A stretch of 64,000 nucleotides of DNA from Sphaerisporangium sp040683095 (GTDB lineage: Bacteria > Actinomycetota > Actinomycetes > Streptosporangiales > Streptosporangiaceae), in assembly GCF_040683095.1 (NCBI RefSeq), contig NZ_JBFBCI010000045.1, forward strand, positions 1 through 64,000, given 5' to 3'. Below are positions 47,821-57,168 of the stretch, in pieces. A program made the translations under genes and the position numbers. Numbering within the stretch: the first letter of the stretch is position 1; every line of letters starts with the position of its first letter. Below the pieces are notes generated by a model. The model saw only the letters and a list, made by a program, of their open reading frames with translations. It was not told the DNA's origin and searched no databases.

Positions 47821-50220
47821 CTACGTGCCCGGCAGGCCGCGGACGCGCTTGTTGCCCGGGTCGTAGAGCGGCTCGGAGACGATCTCGGCGGCCACCCAGG
47901 AGCCGTTAGCGCCGACTTCGACGTCCCCCGGCTCGTCCCCGGCGGGCAGGTAGGTGTAGGCGATCGAGCGGTCGACGCGGTGGCCGTACCCTCCGCTGGT
48001 CACCCGGGACGCGGGGACGCCGCCGACCCGGACCGGCTCCCCGCCGAGGCACACCTGCCGGGGGTCGGCGAGCACCAGGCACCGCAGCGTCCGGGCGGGC
48101 GCGCCGAGGGCGTCGCGGCCGAGGAACTCCTTGTCCCGGTGGACGGCGAAGCCGAGGCCCGCCTCGATCGGGGTGGTCTCGGGCGTGATGTCCAGCCCCC
48201 AGACGCGGTAGCCCTTCTCCAGGCGCAGGCAGTCGAGGGCGCGGTACCCGGCCGGGCGCATGCCGTGCGGCAGTCCGGCCTCCATGAGCGTGTCCCACAG
48301 CGTCAGGCCGTACTCGGCGGGGCAGTACAGCTCCCAGCCGAACTCCCCGGCGAACGTGACGCGCTGGGCGAGCACGGGCACGTACCCGACGCTGATCTCC
48401 CGGGCCCGCAGGTAGCCGAAGGTCAGGTCGTCGCCGGTCAGCTCGCCCAGGATGGCCGGCGCCTTCGGGCCCCACAGGCAGTAGCAGGCGTACGCGGAGG
48501 TGACGTCCCGCACGTCCAGGCCGTGGCGGCGCAGCCAGGCCGCGTCGTGGACGCCGAAGGCCGTGCCGGTGACCACGCGGAAGCGGTCCTCGGCGAGTCG
48601 CGTGACGGTGACGTCCGCCTCGATGCCGCCGCGCTCGTTGAGCATCTGCGTGTAGACGACCGAGCCGACGGGACGGTCCAGGTCGCCCGCGCACAGCCGC
48701 TGGAGGCCTGCCAGGCCGCTGATCTCCAGCTTGGCGAAGGAGGTCTGGTCGAACAGGGCGGCGGCGTCCCGCGTGGCGAGACATTCGGCGCGGATCGCAG
48801 GCGACCAGACGCGGCCGGCCCACCCGGCGGGGCGGAACTCCTCCCCCTCGTCCTCCGGGCCCGGCGCGAACCAGTTCACCCGCTCCCAGCCGGCCTTCTC
48901 GCCGAACTCGGCGCCGAGGGCGGCGTGGCGCGGCCAGGCCGGGGAGCGGCGCAGCGGGCGGGCGGCCGTGCGTTCCTCGCCGGGGTACACGATGTCGTAG
49001 TACTTGCCGTAGGAGTCCAGGGCCTTGGCCCGGGACCAGCGGGAGCCCCGCGCGTGGGCGCCGAACCGGCGGATGTCCATGCCGAAGACGTCGTACTCGG
49101 GCGAGCCGTCGACGATCCACTCGGCCATGACCTTGCCGACCCCGCCCGCGGCGGCGAGGCCGTGGACGCAGAACCCGGCGGCGACCCACAGCCCGGCGAC
49201 GGCGGTCTCGCCCAGCAGGAACTCGCCGTCGGGGGTGAAGGCCTCCGGGCCGTGGACGACCTTGGCGAACGCGCCGGGCTCGGTGCCGTCGAGGTCGCGC
49301 AGGTGGGGCAGGCGGTGCCGCGCCGAGTCCCACGATTCCTGAAATTTCGGCATATCGGGGTCGAAGAGCGTGCGCGGCTCGGCCAGCGGCGCGGCCGTGT
49401 CCCAGATCTGCGGGTTCCGGATGTACCCGCCCACCAGGATGCCGCCGCCCTCCTCCCGGAAGTACACGATGTTGTCCGGGTCCCGCACGGTCGGCGTGGT
49501 CGCCGGCGCTCCGGACGGCGGCGTCACGACGTACTGGTGCTTGATCGGCACGATGGGCACGTCCACCCCGGCCAGCCGCCCGATCGTCCCGGCCGCCGCC
49601 CCCGCCGCGTTCACCACGGTCTCGGTGGCGATGACCTGCTCGCCGACCCGCACCCCGCGCACGCGCCCGTCCCGCACGTCCAGCCCGGTCACCTCGGCGC
49701 CGGTCACGATGCGCACGCCGAGCTTCTCGGCGCCCGCCGCGAGGGCCCGGGCGAGGCTCGCGGGGTCGAGCCAGCCGTCGCCGGGCAGCCACAGGGCCGC
49801 GCGCACGTCGGCGACCTCCATCAGCGGCAGCATGTCCCGCGCGGCGCCGGCCGAGAGCAGCTCCATGTCGAGCCCGTACGTCTCGGCGGCGCCGGCCTGG
49901 CGGAGCAGCTCCTCGTGCCGCTCGGGGGTGGTGGCGAGCCGCAGCCCGCCGACGCCGTGCCAGCCGGGGTCGAGGCCGGTGAGCTCCGCCAGTTCGGGGT
50001 ACAACCCGGCCGAGTACATGATCATGCGGGTCTGGGTGACCGTGGACCTGAGCTGGCCGACGAACCCCGCCGAGTGCCAGGTCGTCCCTTCCGTCAGCTC
50101 GTGCCGTTCGAGGAGGATGACGTCCGTCCAGCCGTGTCGCGCCAGGTGGTAGGCGACGCTGCATCCGGCGACACCTCCACCGACGACCACGGCCTGGGCC
50201 TCGGCGGGAAGTTTCACCAT
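47821..50220 (-). CDS. Dimethylglycine/sarcosine dehydrogenase-like FAD and GcvT-domain protein
   Basis: 799 residues. The N-terminal DAO-type FAD domain has AVVVGGGVAGCSVAYHLARH, and the C-terminal half is a folate-binding GcvT domain (ASCEL-type SFAKLEISG, then FGWELYCPAEYG). This arrangement is that of enzymes that demethylate dimethylglycine or sarcosine, passing one carbon to tetrahydrofolate. ATG at 50220 fits the Rossmann start. It is divergent from the kinase-like gene at 50292 across a 71-bp promoter region with an inverted repeat. With the choline-kinase-like and permease genes it suggests uptake and breakdown of a methylated amine. The exact substrate is not certain. Confidence 0.88.
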   Translation of the reverse strand: MVKLPAEAQAVVVGGGVAGCSVAYHLARHGWTDVILLERHELTEGTTWHSAGFVGQLRSTVTQTRMIMYSAGLYPELAELTGLDPGWHGVGGLRLATTPERHEELLRQAGAAETYGLDMELLSAGAARDMLPLMEVADVRAALWLPGDGWLDPASLARALAAGAEKLGVRIVTGAEVTGLDVRDGRVRGVRVGEQVIATETVVNAAGAAAGTIGRLAGVDVPIVPIKHQYVVTPPSGAPATTPTVRDPDNIVYFREEGGGILVGGYIRNPQIWDTAAPLAEPRTLFDPDMPKFQESWDSARHRLPHLRDLDGTEPGAFAKVVHGPEAFTPDGEFLLGETAVAGLWVAAGFCVHGLAAAGGVGKVMAEWIVDGSPEYDVFGMDIRRFGAHARGSRWSRAKALDSYGKYYDIVYPGEERTAARPLRRSPAWPRHAALGAEFGEKAGWERVNWFAPGPEDEGEEFRPAGWAGRVWSPAIRAECLATRDAAALFDQTSFAKLEISGLAGLQRLCAGDLDRPVGSVVYTQMLNERGGIEADVTVTRLAEDRFRVVTGTAFGVHDAAWLRRHGLDVRDVTSAYACYCLWGPKAPAILGELTGDDLTFGYLRAREISVGYVPVLAQRVTFAGEFGWELYCPAEYGLTLWDTLMEAGLPHGMRPAGYRALDCLRLEKGYRVWGLDITPETTPIEAGLGFAVHRDKEFLGRDALGAPARTLRCLVLADPRQVCLGGEPVRVGGVPASRVTSGGYGHRVDRSIAYTYLPAGDEPGDVEVGANGSWVAAEIVSEPLYDPGNKRVRGLPGT

Positions 50221-50261
50221 TGGTACCCCCGTGTAACAACCAGCCCGGAGAATCGGATCAA

Positions 50262-50279
50262 TGGTCTGAAGGTAGACCA
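50262..50279. promoter_or_regulatory. Inverted repeat between divergent genes
   Basis: TGGTCT (50262-50267) and AGACCA (50274-50279) flank 6 nt. The arms resemble a GntR-type half-site pair. It is 12 bp ahead of the kinase-like start and about 40 bp ahead of the dehydrogenase start, so a single regulator could act on both. No regulator gene is adjacent. Confidence 0.45.
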
Positions 50280-50291
50280 AAGGAGGCTCGC

Positions 50292-51266
50292 GTGCCAGAT
50301 GTCCTCACCTCGGCACTCGAACTCGTCACGGCCTGGGCCGGCCGCCCGGTCACCCATACCCAGATCAAGGGCGGCCTGAGCCACAGGATCGTCCTGGTCG
50401 AGACCGCCGAGGGCGACCGCTGGCTGCTGCGCGTCCTGGACCCGCGCGTGTCCGCCGTAGGGCTCGGCATCCCCCTCGACCTGGAGATCGCCAACACGGT
50501 GTCCGCGGCGAGCACCGGCGTCGGCGCGAAGGTGCTGCTGCGGCTGCCCGGCGCGGTGCTGCTGGAGTACATCGACGGCGTCACCCTGGACGCGGCGGCC
50601 GTACGGGACCCGGCCATGGCCGGGCGCATCGCGGAGGCCTGCCGCCGCCTGCACGCGGGCCCGCGCTTCGCCACCGACTTCTCGATCTTCCGCAAGCTGG
50701 AGGAGCTGCTCGGCCTGTGCCACACGCACGGGCTGAAGATCCCGCAGGGCTTCGAGGACCGGCTTCCGGTGGTGGCCGAGATCGAGGCGGCCCTGGAGGC
50801 GCGCCGCTCGCCGGACGTCCCCTGCCACAACGACCTGCTGCCGGAGAACTTCATCTTCGACGGCACCGCGGTCCGCATCGTCGACTACCAGCTCTCCGGC
50901 AACTACGACCCGGCGTTCGAGCTGGGCGACATCGCGGCGGAGGCGGACTACGACCAAGAAATGGTCAAAAGGTTGACGAATGCGTACTTCGGAGACGAGG
51001 ATCCCGCGGCAAGAGTTCAGCTTTTTCTGATCATGTCCAACTTCACCTGGACCCTGTGGTTCAGCGTCCACCACGGCCTGCTCGCCGAACACGCCGCCGC
51101 GGCCGACCTCGACTACGACGCCGAAGCCGCCGACAAGTTCGCCCAGGCCGTGCGCGACCTGGACGATCCCGGGTTCGGCCCGCTCATCGACGGCGCCCGG
51201 GGACGACGGCCCCCGTCCCGTCCCCGCCCGCCGTCGCCTCCCCGTCCGACCGACCGCCCCGGGTAG
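50292..51266 (+). CDS. Choline/ethanolamine-kinase-like phosphotransferase
   Basis: 324 residues from GTG at 50292 with AAAGGAGG at 50279-50286. Catalytic loop CHNDLLPENFI (His179, Asp181, Asn186), and the metal-binding Asp198 in IVDYQLSGNYDPAFELGDIA. The fold is the APH/ChoK type; the GNYDPAFELGD end is typical of choline or ethanolamine kinases rather than antibiotic kinases. It is followed after 81 bp by an APC permease. A role in phosphorylating an amino alcohol entering the dimethylglycine route is inferred. Confidence 0.85.
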   Translation: MPDVLTSALELVTAWAGRPVTHTQIKGGLSHRIVLVETAEGDRWLLRVLDPRVSAVGLGIPLDLEIANTVSAASTGVGAKVLLRLPGAVLLEYIDGVTLDAAAVRDPAMAGRIAEACRRLHAGPRFATDFSIFRKLEELLGLCHTHGLKIPQGFEDRLPVVAEIEAALEARRSPDVPCHNDLLPENFIFDGTAVRIVDYQLSGNYDPAFELGDIAAEADYDQEMVKRLTNAYFGDEDPAARVQLFLIMSNFTWTLWFSVHHGLLAEHAAAADLDYDAEAADKFAQAVRDLDDPGFGPLIDGARGRRPPSRPRPPSPPRPTDRPG

Positions 51267-51347
51267 AGCGCCGCTCTTCCCGACCGTCATCTCCACTCAG
51301 CCCGACGCGCACCCCCCACGGCACCACCGCGCACGCAAGGAGGCCCG

Positions 51348-52907
51348 ATGGCCCAGCAGTCCCACCTCGACGACGACGCCGAACGCCTGGCCCAGCTCGG
51401 CTACAAGCAGGAGCTGGCGCGGACGTGGAGCGGCTTCTCCAACTTCGCGATCTCCTTTTCGATCATCTCGATCCTGGCCGGGTGCTTCACCACCTTCGCC
51501 CAGGCGTGGAACAACGGCGGGCCGCTCGCCATCTCCGTCGGCTGGCCGGTGATCTCGGCGTTCATCCTGATCATCGGCTTCTGCATGTCCGAGCTCGTCT
51601 CGGCCTACCCGACGGCGGGCGGCATCTACTGGTGGGCCGCCAAGCTGGGCCGGCCCGTCCACGGGTGGTTCACCGGCTGGCTGAACCTGATCGGGCTGAT
51701 CGCCGTCACCGCGTCCGTGGACTACGGCTGCGCGACGTTCCTGAACATCACGATCGGCCTGTTCGACGAGGGCTGGGCGAGCGGCGACGCGCTCAAGCAG
51801 ACGTTCCTGCTGTTCGCGGTCATCCTGGTGCTGCACGCGCTGATCAACATCTACAGCCACCGCCTGATCTCGATCCTGCAGAACATCTCGGTGTGGTGGC
51901 ACGTCGCCGGCGCGGCCGTGGTGATCCTGATCCTGGTCTTCGGCCCCTCCGAACACCAGAGCGTGGGCTTCCTGTTCGAGCGGTTCAACAACTCGGGCTT
52001 CGGCGACGGCACCTCCGGCCCGGCGTTCTGGCTGTACGTGCTGCCGCTCGGCTTCCTGCTCACCCAGTACACGATCACCGGCTTCGACGCCTGCGCGCAC
52101 GTGTCGGAGGAGACGCACGGCGCCGCCATGAGCGCCGCCAAGGGCCTGTGGAAGTCGATCTTCTACTCGGCCATCGGCGGCTGGGTGCTGCTGCTGTCCT
52201 TCCTGTTCGCCGCCACCGACGTGGACGCGGTCAACAAGGCGGGCGGCTTCGTCGGCGCGATCTTCGAGTCGTCGCTGCCGGCGAACCTGGTGAAGGTGGT
52301 CTTCCTCATCTCGACCATCGGGCAGTTCTTCTGCGGCATGAGCTGCGTGACCTCGATGTCCCGCATGACCTACGCGTTCTCCCGCGACGGCGCCATCCCC
52401 GGCTGGCGGCTGTGGTCACGCGTCGACAAGAACAGGACGCCCGTCAACGCGATCATCGCCGGCTGCGTCGTGGCGCTGCTCATCACGATCCCCGCCCTGT
52501 ACGCGCCGGAGGGCTCCACGACGCCGGTGGCGTTCCTCGCCGTCGTGTCGATCGCCGTCATCGGGCTCTACCTGGCGTTCCTCATCCCGATCTGGCTGCG
52601 GCTGCGCATGGGCGCGGCGTTCCAGCCGGGGCCGTGGACGCTCGGGAGCAAGTACAAGGCGTTCGGCTGGATCGCGGTGATCGAGATCATCGTCATCTCG
52701 ATCTACTTCGTCCTGCCGATCAGCCCCGCCGGGGTGCCGGGCGCGGACGACTTCGCCTGGACCGCCGTCAACTACGCGCCGATCGCCGTCGGGGCGGTGA
52801 TCCTCGCCATCGCCGTCTGGTGGTTCGTCTCGGCCCGCCACTGGTTCAGCGGCCCGCGCCGCAACATCGAGGAACTGCCCGCGGGAAAGGCCGAACCGGT
52901 CGGCTGA
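51348..52907 (+). CDS. APC-family amino acid or amine permease
   Basis: 519 residues, about 12 membrane helices, and the APC start (LAQLGYKQELARTWSGFSNF, then FAISFSIISILAGC). ATG at 51348 has AAGGAGG at about 51338. It should bring an amino acid or choline-like amine into the cell. Its linkage to the kinase and the dehydrogenase-like gene supports a methylated amine substrate, but that is inference. Confidence 0.9.
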   Translation: MAQQSHLDDDAERLAQLGYKQELARTWSGFSNFAISFSIISILAGCFTTFAQAWNNGGPLAISVGWPVISAFILIIGFCMSELVSAYPTAGGIYWWAAKLGRPVHGWFTGWLNLIGLIAVTASVDYGCATFLNITIGLFDEGWASGDALKQTFLLFAVILVLHALINIYSHRLISILQNISVWWHVAGAAVVILILVFGPSEHQSVGFLFERFNNSGFGDGTSGPAFWLYVLPLGFLLTQYTITGFDACAHVSEETHGAAMSAAKGLWKSIFYSAIGGWVLLLSFLFAATDVDAVNKAGGFVGAIFESSLPANLVKVVFLISTIGQFFCGMSCVTSMSRMTYAFSRDGAIPGWRLWSRVDKNRTPVNAIIAGCVVALLITIPALYAPEGSTTPVAFLAVVSIAVIGLYLAFLIPIWLRLRMGAAFQPGPWTLGSKYKAFGWIAVIEIIVISIYFVLPISPAGVPGADDFAWTAVNYAPIAVGAVILAIAVWWFVSARHWFSGPRRNIEELPAGKAEPVG

Positions 52908-52958
52908 GCCTGTGCCTCATCGGCTCGCGCCCGCGCGGCGCGAGCCGATGAGGGTTCG

Positions 52959-53618
52959 TCAGATGGAGGACGCCTCGAAGGCCCCGGCCACCACGCGGCG
53001 GACGCGCTCGGCGTCCGGGGCGGAGGCGACCTCGTTGACCAGGGACGTCATCTCGACCTCCGGCATGCCGCACGGCACGGCGTAGTGCCACGGGTCCAGG
53101 TCGCCGTCCACGTTGAGGGCGAAGCCGTGGCTGGTGACGCCCCGCCCGGCGCGCATGCCGATCGAGGCGATCTTCCGGCCGGTGTCGCGCGTCCAGACGC
53201 CGGTGAGCAGCTCCGACCCCGGGGGCGTGTCGCGCCGCTCCGCGGCCAGGCCCAGCTCGCCGAGGGCCTCGACGAGCCGCAGCTCGACCTCGCGGACGTA
53301 GTCGACGACGCCCTCGTCCGGCCGCAGCTTGACGATCAGGTAGCCGACGAGCTGGCCGGGGCCGTGGTAGGTGAGCTGGCCGCCGCGGCCGGTCGCGACG
53401 ACGGGGATGCCCCGCTCGGGGTCGGGCAGGTGCTCGGGGAGCGTGCGCCTCCCGACGGTGAACACCTGAGGGTGGCTGAGCAGCCACAACGTGTCCGGCC
53501 GCTCGTCCTGCTGGCGCGCGGCGACCAGCTCGGCCATGCTCTCCATGGCCTTCTCGTAGTCGACCAGGTCGTCCTCGATCAGGGCCAGCGGCCGCGCGCG
53601 TACGATTCGTTCGCTCAC
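52959..53618 (-). CDS. lipB: Octanoyltransferase LipB
   Basis: 219 residues. It transfers octanoyl from ACP to lipoyl domains, the first step of lipoate synthesis. Conserved RGGQLTYHGPGQLVGYLI, Lys149 (GRKIASIG) and catalytic Cys183 (PCGMPEVEMTSL) are present. It starts ATG at 53618. lipA is not adjacent in this window. Convergent with the permease gene. Confidence 0.94.
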   Translation of the reverse strand: MSERIVRARPLALIEDDLVDYEKAMESMAELVAARQQDERPDTLWLLSHPQVFTVGRRTLPEHLPDPERGIPVVATGRGGQLTYHGPGQLVGYLIVKLRPDEGVVDYVREVELRLVEALGELGLAAERRDTPPGSELLTGVWTRDTGRKIASIGMRAGRGVTSHGFALNVDGDLDPWHYAVPCGMPEVEMTSLVNEVASAPDAERVRRVVAGAFEASSI

Positions 53619-53689
53619 AGTCCGAGCGTACGTCCTATGAATGGATGATTCGGGCGCCGTCGCCGCGCGGCGCCCCGGTCATGGGCGGG

Positions 53690-53881
53690 CTACCAGCGCC
53701 CGGCGCGGGGCGGCGCCTTCGGGATCAACACCCACAAGAGCAGGTAGATGAGGAACTGCGGCCCCGGCAGAATGCAGGAGAGCACGAACAGCAGGCGCAC
53801 CATCGAGGGGCGCCATCCCCAGCTCTCGGCGAGGCCGCCGCAGACTCCCGCGATGATCCTGTGTTCTCGTGACCGATGCAT
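53690..53881 (-). CDS. PspC-domain membrane protein
   Basis: 63 residues: a PspC domain alone. IIAGVCGGLAESWGW (with the typical GxxGGLAE) is followed by a single helix PSMVRLLFVLSCILPG... LIYLLLWVLIPK. ATG at 53881 with GGAGGAG upstream is preferred over 53932. It may relate to phage-shock-type envelope stress; no PspA is adjacent. Confidence 0.8.
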   Translation of the reverse strand: MHRSREHRIIAGVCGGLAESWGWRPSMVRLLFVLSCILPGPQFLIYLLLWVLIPKAPPRAGRW

Positions 53882-54075
53882 TCGTCTCCTCCCCCGGATC
53901 TTCTTCCAGCCCGTCCAACGAAGGAGATCCATGCCCCGTTCCGGGGACGTCAGTCGTTCGGGGGAAATCAGGGTCGTCCCGGAGGGAGGTCAGGGTCGTT
54001 CCGGGGTGCGGGCCATGACGCCGTGCCCCTGTGCAGACCCCTTACAGTGGCAATCCCCCGACCATGGAGAGCGAC

Positions 54076-54651
54076 GTGGACTTCGCGACCTTACAATCAC
54101 AGCGCCGGCTGCTGGTGCGCCAGAAGATCACCATGATGGTGAACCGCTATGCGGTCCATCTTGAGCAGCCCGACGGGTCGGAGGGCCCGATGGTCGCCTT
54201 CGCCGAGCAGAAGCGGATGGCGCTCAAGGAGCAGGTCACGCTCTACACCGACGACTCCCGCGAGTACGTGCTCGCCGGGTTCAAGGCCCGCAAGGTCATC
54301 GACCTCGCCAGCGGCTACGACGTCGTCGACCACAACGGGCAGCCGATCGGCTTCTTCAAGAAGGACTTCGCCAAGTCGCTGCTCCGCTCGACGTGGCACT
54401 TCCAGCAGCCGGGCATGCCGACCTCCACCGGACGGGAACGCAGACTGCTGGTGAGCCTGCTGCGCCGCACCGAGTTGCTGTCGTGGCTGCCGTATCACTT
54501 CGACTTCGGGGTGGGCGCCCAGATCGCGTTCTCGGTGGACCGCGTGTGGGGCCTGCGCGACCGCTACGTGGTCGAGATCCACGACCCTCGGCTCGACCGG
54601 CGGCTGATCATCGCGATGGCCGTCGCTCTGGACGCGCTCCAGTCGCGATGA
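54076..54651 (+). CDS. LURP-one-related/scramblase-like family protein
   Basis: 191 residues from GTG at 54076 with GGAGAG at 54066-54071 (an ATG at 54064 adds four residues and lacks a site). The fold is that of the LURP-one/tubby-like proteins: a beta-rich core with KQITMMVNRYAVHLEQ-type start and VDHNGQPIGFFKKDFAKSLLRSTWHF. Likely a cytoplasmic membrane-associated beta barrel, function unknown. Its 3' end overlaps the convergent gene by 44 bp. Confidence 0.8.
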   Translation: MDFATLQSQRRLLVRQKITMMVNRYAVHLEQPDGSEGPMVAFAEQKRMALKEQVTLYTDDSREYVLAGFKARKVIDLASGYDVVDHNGQPIGFFKKDFAKSLLRSTWHFQQPGMPTSTGRERRLLVSLLRRTELLSWLPYHFDFGVGAQIAFSVDRVWGLRDRYVVEIHDPRLDRRLIIAMAVALDALQSR

Positions 54652-55645
54652 AGTTCAGCACCAGCCAGGCGCCCCATCCCGCGATCAGCACGCCCCAGTA
54701 CGAGATCAGCCGGTAGATCGCCACCACGGCCGCGGCGGCGGCGCCCGTCATTCCCGCTCCCACGAAGGTCGCGGCCATGCCGATCTCGGTGACGCCGAGG
54801 CCGCCGGGGACGAGCGCCATCACGCCGGCGGCCTTGGCTGCGACGTAGCCGAGCAGCACCGTGTTCGGGCCGACGGAGACGCCGGTGGCCAGGCACACGG
54901 CCACCAGGCAGCCGACGTCGAGCAGCCAGTTGAGCAGCGCCAGGCCGGGCAGGACGAACGCGTCGCGCCGCGTGAGCGAGATCGCCGCGCGCGCGTCGCA
55001 CACTCCCCGCACCATGGCGCCCATGCGCCCGCCGCGCCCGGCGAGCCACCGGACGAGGCCGCGCGGGCGGAACCTGACCGTCAGGGCGACGGTCAGGGCC
55101 AGCGCCGCCAGGATCCACGCGGCGGGGGCGCGCGTCGCGGGCTCGGCCAGCAGGGCGACCACGCCGAGCGCGAGGAAGGTCATCGTGGAGAACACCGCGA
55201 GCAGCACGAGCGTGGCGGCGATGAGCGGGGTCGTCGCGCCGAGCACGCGCAGTTGCCGGGTGGTGTACGCGACGCTGAGCACCTGGCCGCCGGGCAGGGA
55301 GTTCGACACCGCGGTGCGCGCGTAGGTCACGGCCACGGCGCGCGGGAGCGTGAGCCGGGCGCCGCCCGCCGCGAGCAGGTGCCGGATCAGCCGGGCGTAC
55401 GCGCGCATGGACGACGTCTCCAGCGTGACGGCGACGATGAGCCAGCCGGGGTGGGCGCCCGTCATCAGCGCCCATATCTCGCCGGGGTCCGGCAGCCGGT
55501 CGCGGAACGTCACCACCACGACCGCCACACAGGCGATCATGAACAACCGCCCTACCAGCCGGGTCCGCGGCCGGGGTGGTCGGCCCGCGGGCGCCTCGGC
55601 GTCGCCCATCTCACTGGCCCTCTCTGCGGCCATCGTTCCCACCAT
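54608..55645 (-). CDS. Lysylphosphatidylglycerol synthase-like/flippase-domain membrane protein
   Basis: 345 residues with about eight helices and the family signature PGGQVLSVAYTTRQLR, and near the C-terminus MALVPGGLGVTEIGMA. It belongs to the LPG_synthase_TM/UPF0104 group but has no aminoacyltransferase domain, so it may be a flippase or scaffold. ATG at 55645 has AAGGAGG upstream. It ends within the convergent LURP-one gene (54608-54651). Confidence 0.85.
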   Translation of the reverse strand: MVGTMAAERASEMGDAEAPAGRPPRPRTRLVGRLFMIACVAVVVVTFRDRLPDPGEIWALMTGAHPGWLIVAVTLETSSMRAYARLIRHLLAAGGARLTLPRAVAVTYARTAVSNSLPGGQVLSVAYTTRQLRVLGATTPLIAATLVLLAVFSTMTFLALGVVALLAEPATRAPAAWILAALALTVALTVRFRPRGLVRWLAGRGGRMGAMVRGVCDARAAISLTRRDAFVLPGLALLNWLLDVGCLVAVCLATGVSVGPNTVLLGYVAAKAAGVMALVPGGLGVTEIGMAATFVGAGMTGAAAAAVVAIYRLISYWGVLIAGWGAWLVLNFIATGARPERRPSR

Positions 55646-55765
55646 CGCCTCCTTGTGAGGATCATGACGTCCGTGGGCGGGCCGAGCGAGTGCCGGATCC
55701 CGACAGTTGCCCGGCCCGATCTTTCCGGTTTCCCGAAACGTCCGGGCGTGCAGCGAACAGTTGGT

Positions 55766-56265
55766 TCACCGCTTTTGGGGAGTAGCCCTCAGATTCCGGA
55801 AGCGGTCACCGGGTGGCGAGGGGCTTCTGGCTCGGCAGAGGGCCGCCGGGCCAGAAGGACGAGCAAGGACGAGGCCGAGCAGGGCCCAGCCGGCGAGGAC
55901 CGCGAGCGGCACGGCGAGCGCGGCGCCACCGAAGTAGACGACGTTCCGCACCGCTTCCGCCCCCGGTCCCACAAAGAGAAACCTGCGACCCAGGCATACC
56001 ATTCCAGGACAAAGCGGGCACCAAGCGGCCCCCCACTGGCGGGCAGGCCGACCGGGATGAACAGGAGCGCCCCGAGGCCCACTCCGGCGAAGCCGATGGC
56101 CCGCAGCGGCCCCGACACGACCACCCCGATCGTCAGCACGATGCCGGACGGAACAGCGACCAGTCCGGCGAAATTCCCCGGCAGCGCGCCGAACGCCACG
56201 CCGGCCAGGAACGCCTCGCCGAGACCGGCGAGCAGGACCCCGAGCGCGAAAAAGGGCGCCGACAC
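55766..56265 (-). pseudogene. Disrupted small membrane-protein gene
   Basis: In one minus-strand frame (from GTG 56265) four hydrophobic stretches read FFALGVLLAGLGEAFLAGVA, AVPSGIVLTIGVVVSG and GFAGVGLGALLFIPVGLPA. Near 55970 the hydrophobic pattern jumps to another frame (VVYFGGAALAVPLAVLAG, then WALLGLVLARPSG). This suggests a frameshift in what was one four-to-five-helix protein. The GTG sits inside the terminator at 56254-56278, so the real start may be further in. Could also be two short frames by chance. Confidence 0.45.
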
Positions 56266-56278
56266 GTGGCCGGCGCCC
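56254..56278. terminator. Bidirectional hairpin terminator after the aldehyde dehydrogenase operon
   Basis: GGGCGCC (56254-56260) and GGCGCCC (56272-56278) with AAAAA on the left and TTT on the right. On the minus strand it gives GGGCGCC...GGCGCCC followed by TTTTT, a classical intrinsic terminator 18 bp after the stop at 56296. Confidence 0.85.
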
Positions 56279-56295
56279 TTTCATGGATGGAACGG

Positions 56296-57168
56296 TCAGA
56301 CCCCGATCGGGTGCCAGACGGTCTTGGTCTCCAGGAAGGCCGTCATGCGCTCCACGCCCGGGTCGGCGAGCCAGTCGACCTTCCCGGTGGCGGGACGCAG
56401 CACGCGCTTGAGGTTCTCCGCGGCGTCCCGCTCGCAGGCCACCGCGAGCTCCTCCGGACAGCCGGTCAGGTCGATCGCGTTCACGTCCATGTGCGAGGCC
56501 AGCCAGGGCGCCAGCTCGGCCACCCGGCCCGTGAGCAGGTTGACCACCCCGCCCGGCAGGTCGGACGTCGCCAGCACCTCGCCCAGCGTGATCGCCGGCA
56601 GCGGCGCTCGCTCGGAGGCCACGACCACGCAGGTGTTGCCCGTCACGATCACCGGCGCGATGACCGAGATCAGGCCGAGCAGGGGCCCCGTGGGCGGCGC
56701 CACCACGGCCACCACGCCCGTCGGCTCCGGCGTCGAGAGGTTGAAGTACGGCCCCGCGACCGGGTTGGCCGCGCCGCGCAGCGCGCCGATCTTGTCCGAC
56801 CAGCCCGCGTACCAGACCAGGCGGTCCACGGCGGCGTCGACCAGCTCGCCGGCCTTGCGCGCCGACACGCCGTCGGCGTCGACCAGCTCGGCGGCGAACT
56901 GGGCCCGGCGCCCCTCCAGCATCTCGGCGACGCGGTAGAGGATCTGCCCCCGGTTGTAGGCGGTCGCCCCGGACCAGCCCGGGAACGCCTTGCGCGCGGC
57001 CGACACCGCGTCGCGGGCGTCCTTGCGCGAGGCCCGCGAGGCGTTGGCCAGGAACTCGCCCTTGGAGGAGGTCACGACGTAGGACCTTCCGCTCTCCGAC
57101 CGCGGGAACGCCCCGCCGATGTACAGCTTGTACGTCTTGCGAACGGCCAGCCTGCCCGGCTCAGTCAT
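56296..57168 (-). CDS. Short aldehyde dehydrogenase-like protein without catalytic domain
   Basis: 290 residues against about 480 for the family. It holds the N-terminal NAD-binding part (YKLYIGGAFPRSESGRSYVV; AAVDRLVWYAGWSDKI) and then skips to the last residues FLETKTVWHPIGV. The active-site segment (GQxCCAG) and the ELGGK glutamate segment are absent. The end is not ragged, so this may be a stable short form acting as a partner or scaffold of the full enzyme, rather than a broken gene. It is downstream of the full-length enzyme and deoC. ATG at 57168. Confidence 0.8.
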   Translation of the reverse strand: MTEPGRLAVRKTYKLYIGGAFPRSESGRSYVVTSSKGEFLANASRASRKDARDAVSAARKAFPGWSGATAYNRGQILYRVAEMLEGRRAQFAAELVDADGVSARKAGELVDAAVDRLVWYAGWSDKIGALRGAANPVAGPYFNLSTPEPTGVVAVVAPPTGPLLGLISVIAPVIVTGNTCVVVASERAPLPAITLGEVLATSDLPGGVVNLLTGRVAELAPWLASHMDVNAIDLTGCPEELAVACERDAAENLKRVLRPATGKVDWLADPGVERMTAFLETKTVWHPIGV

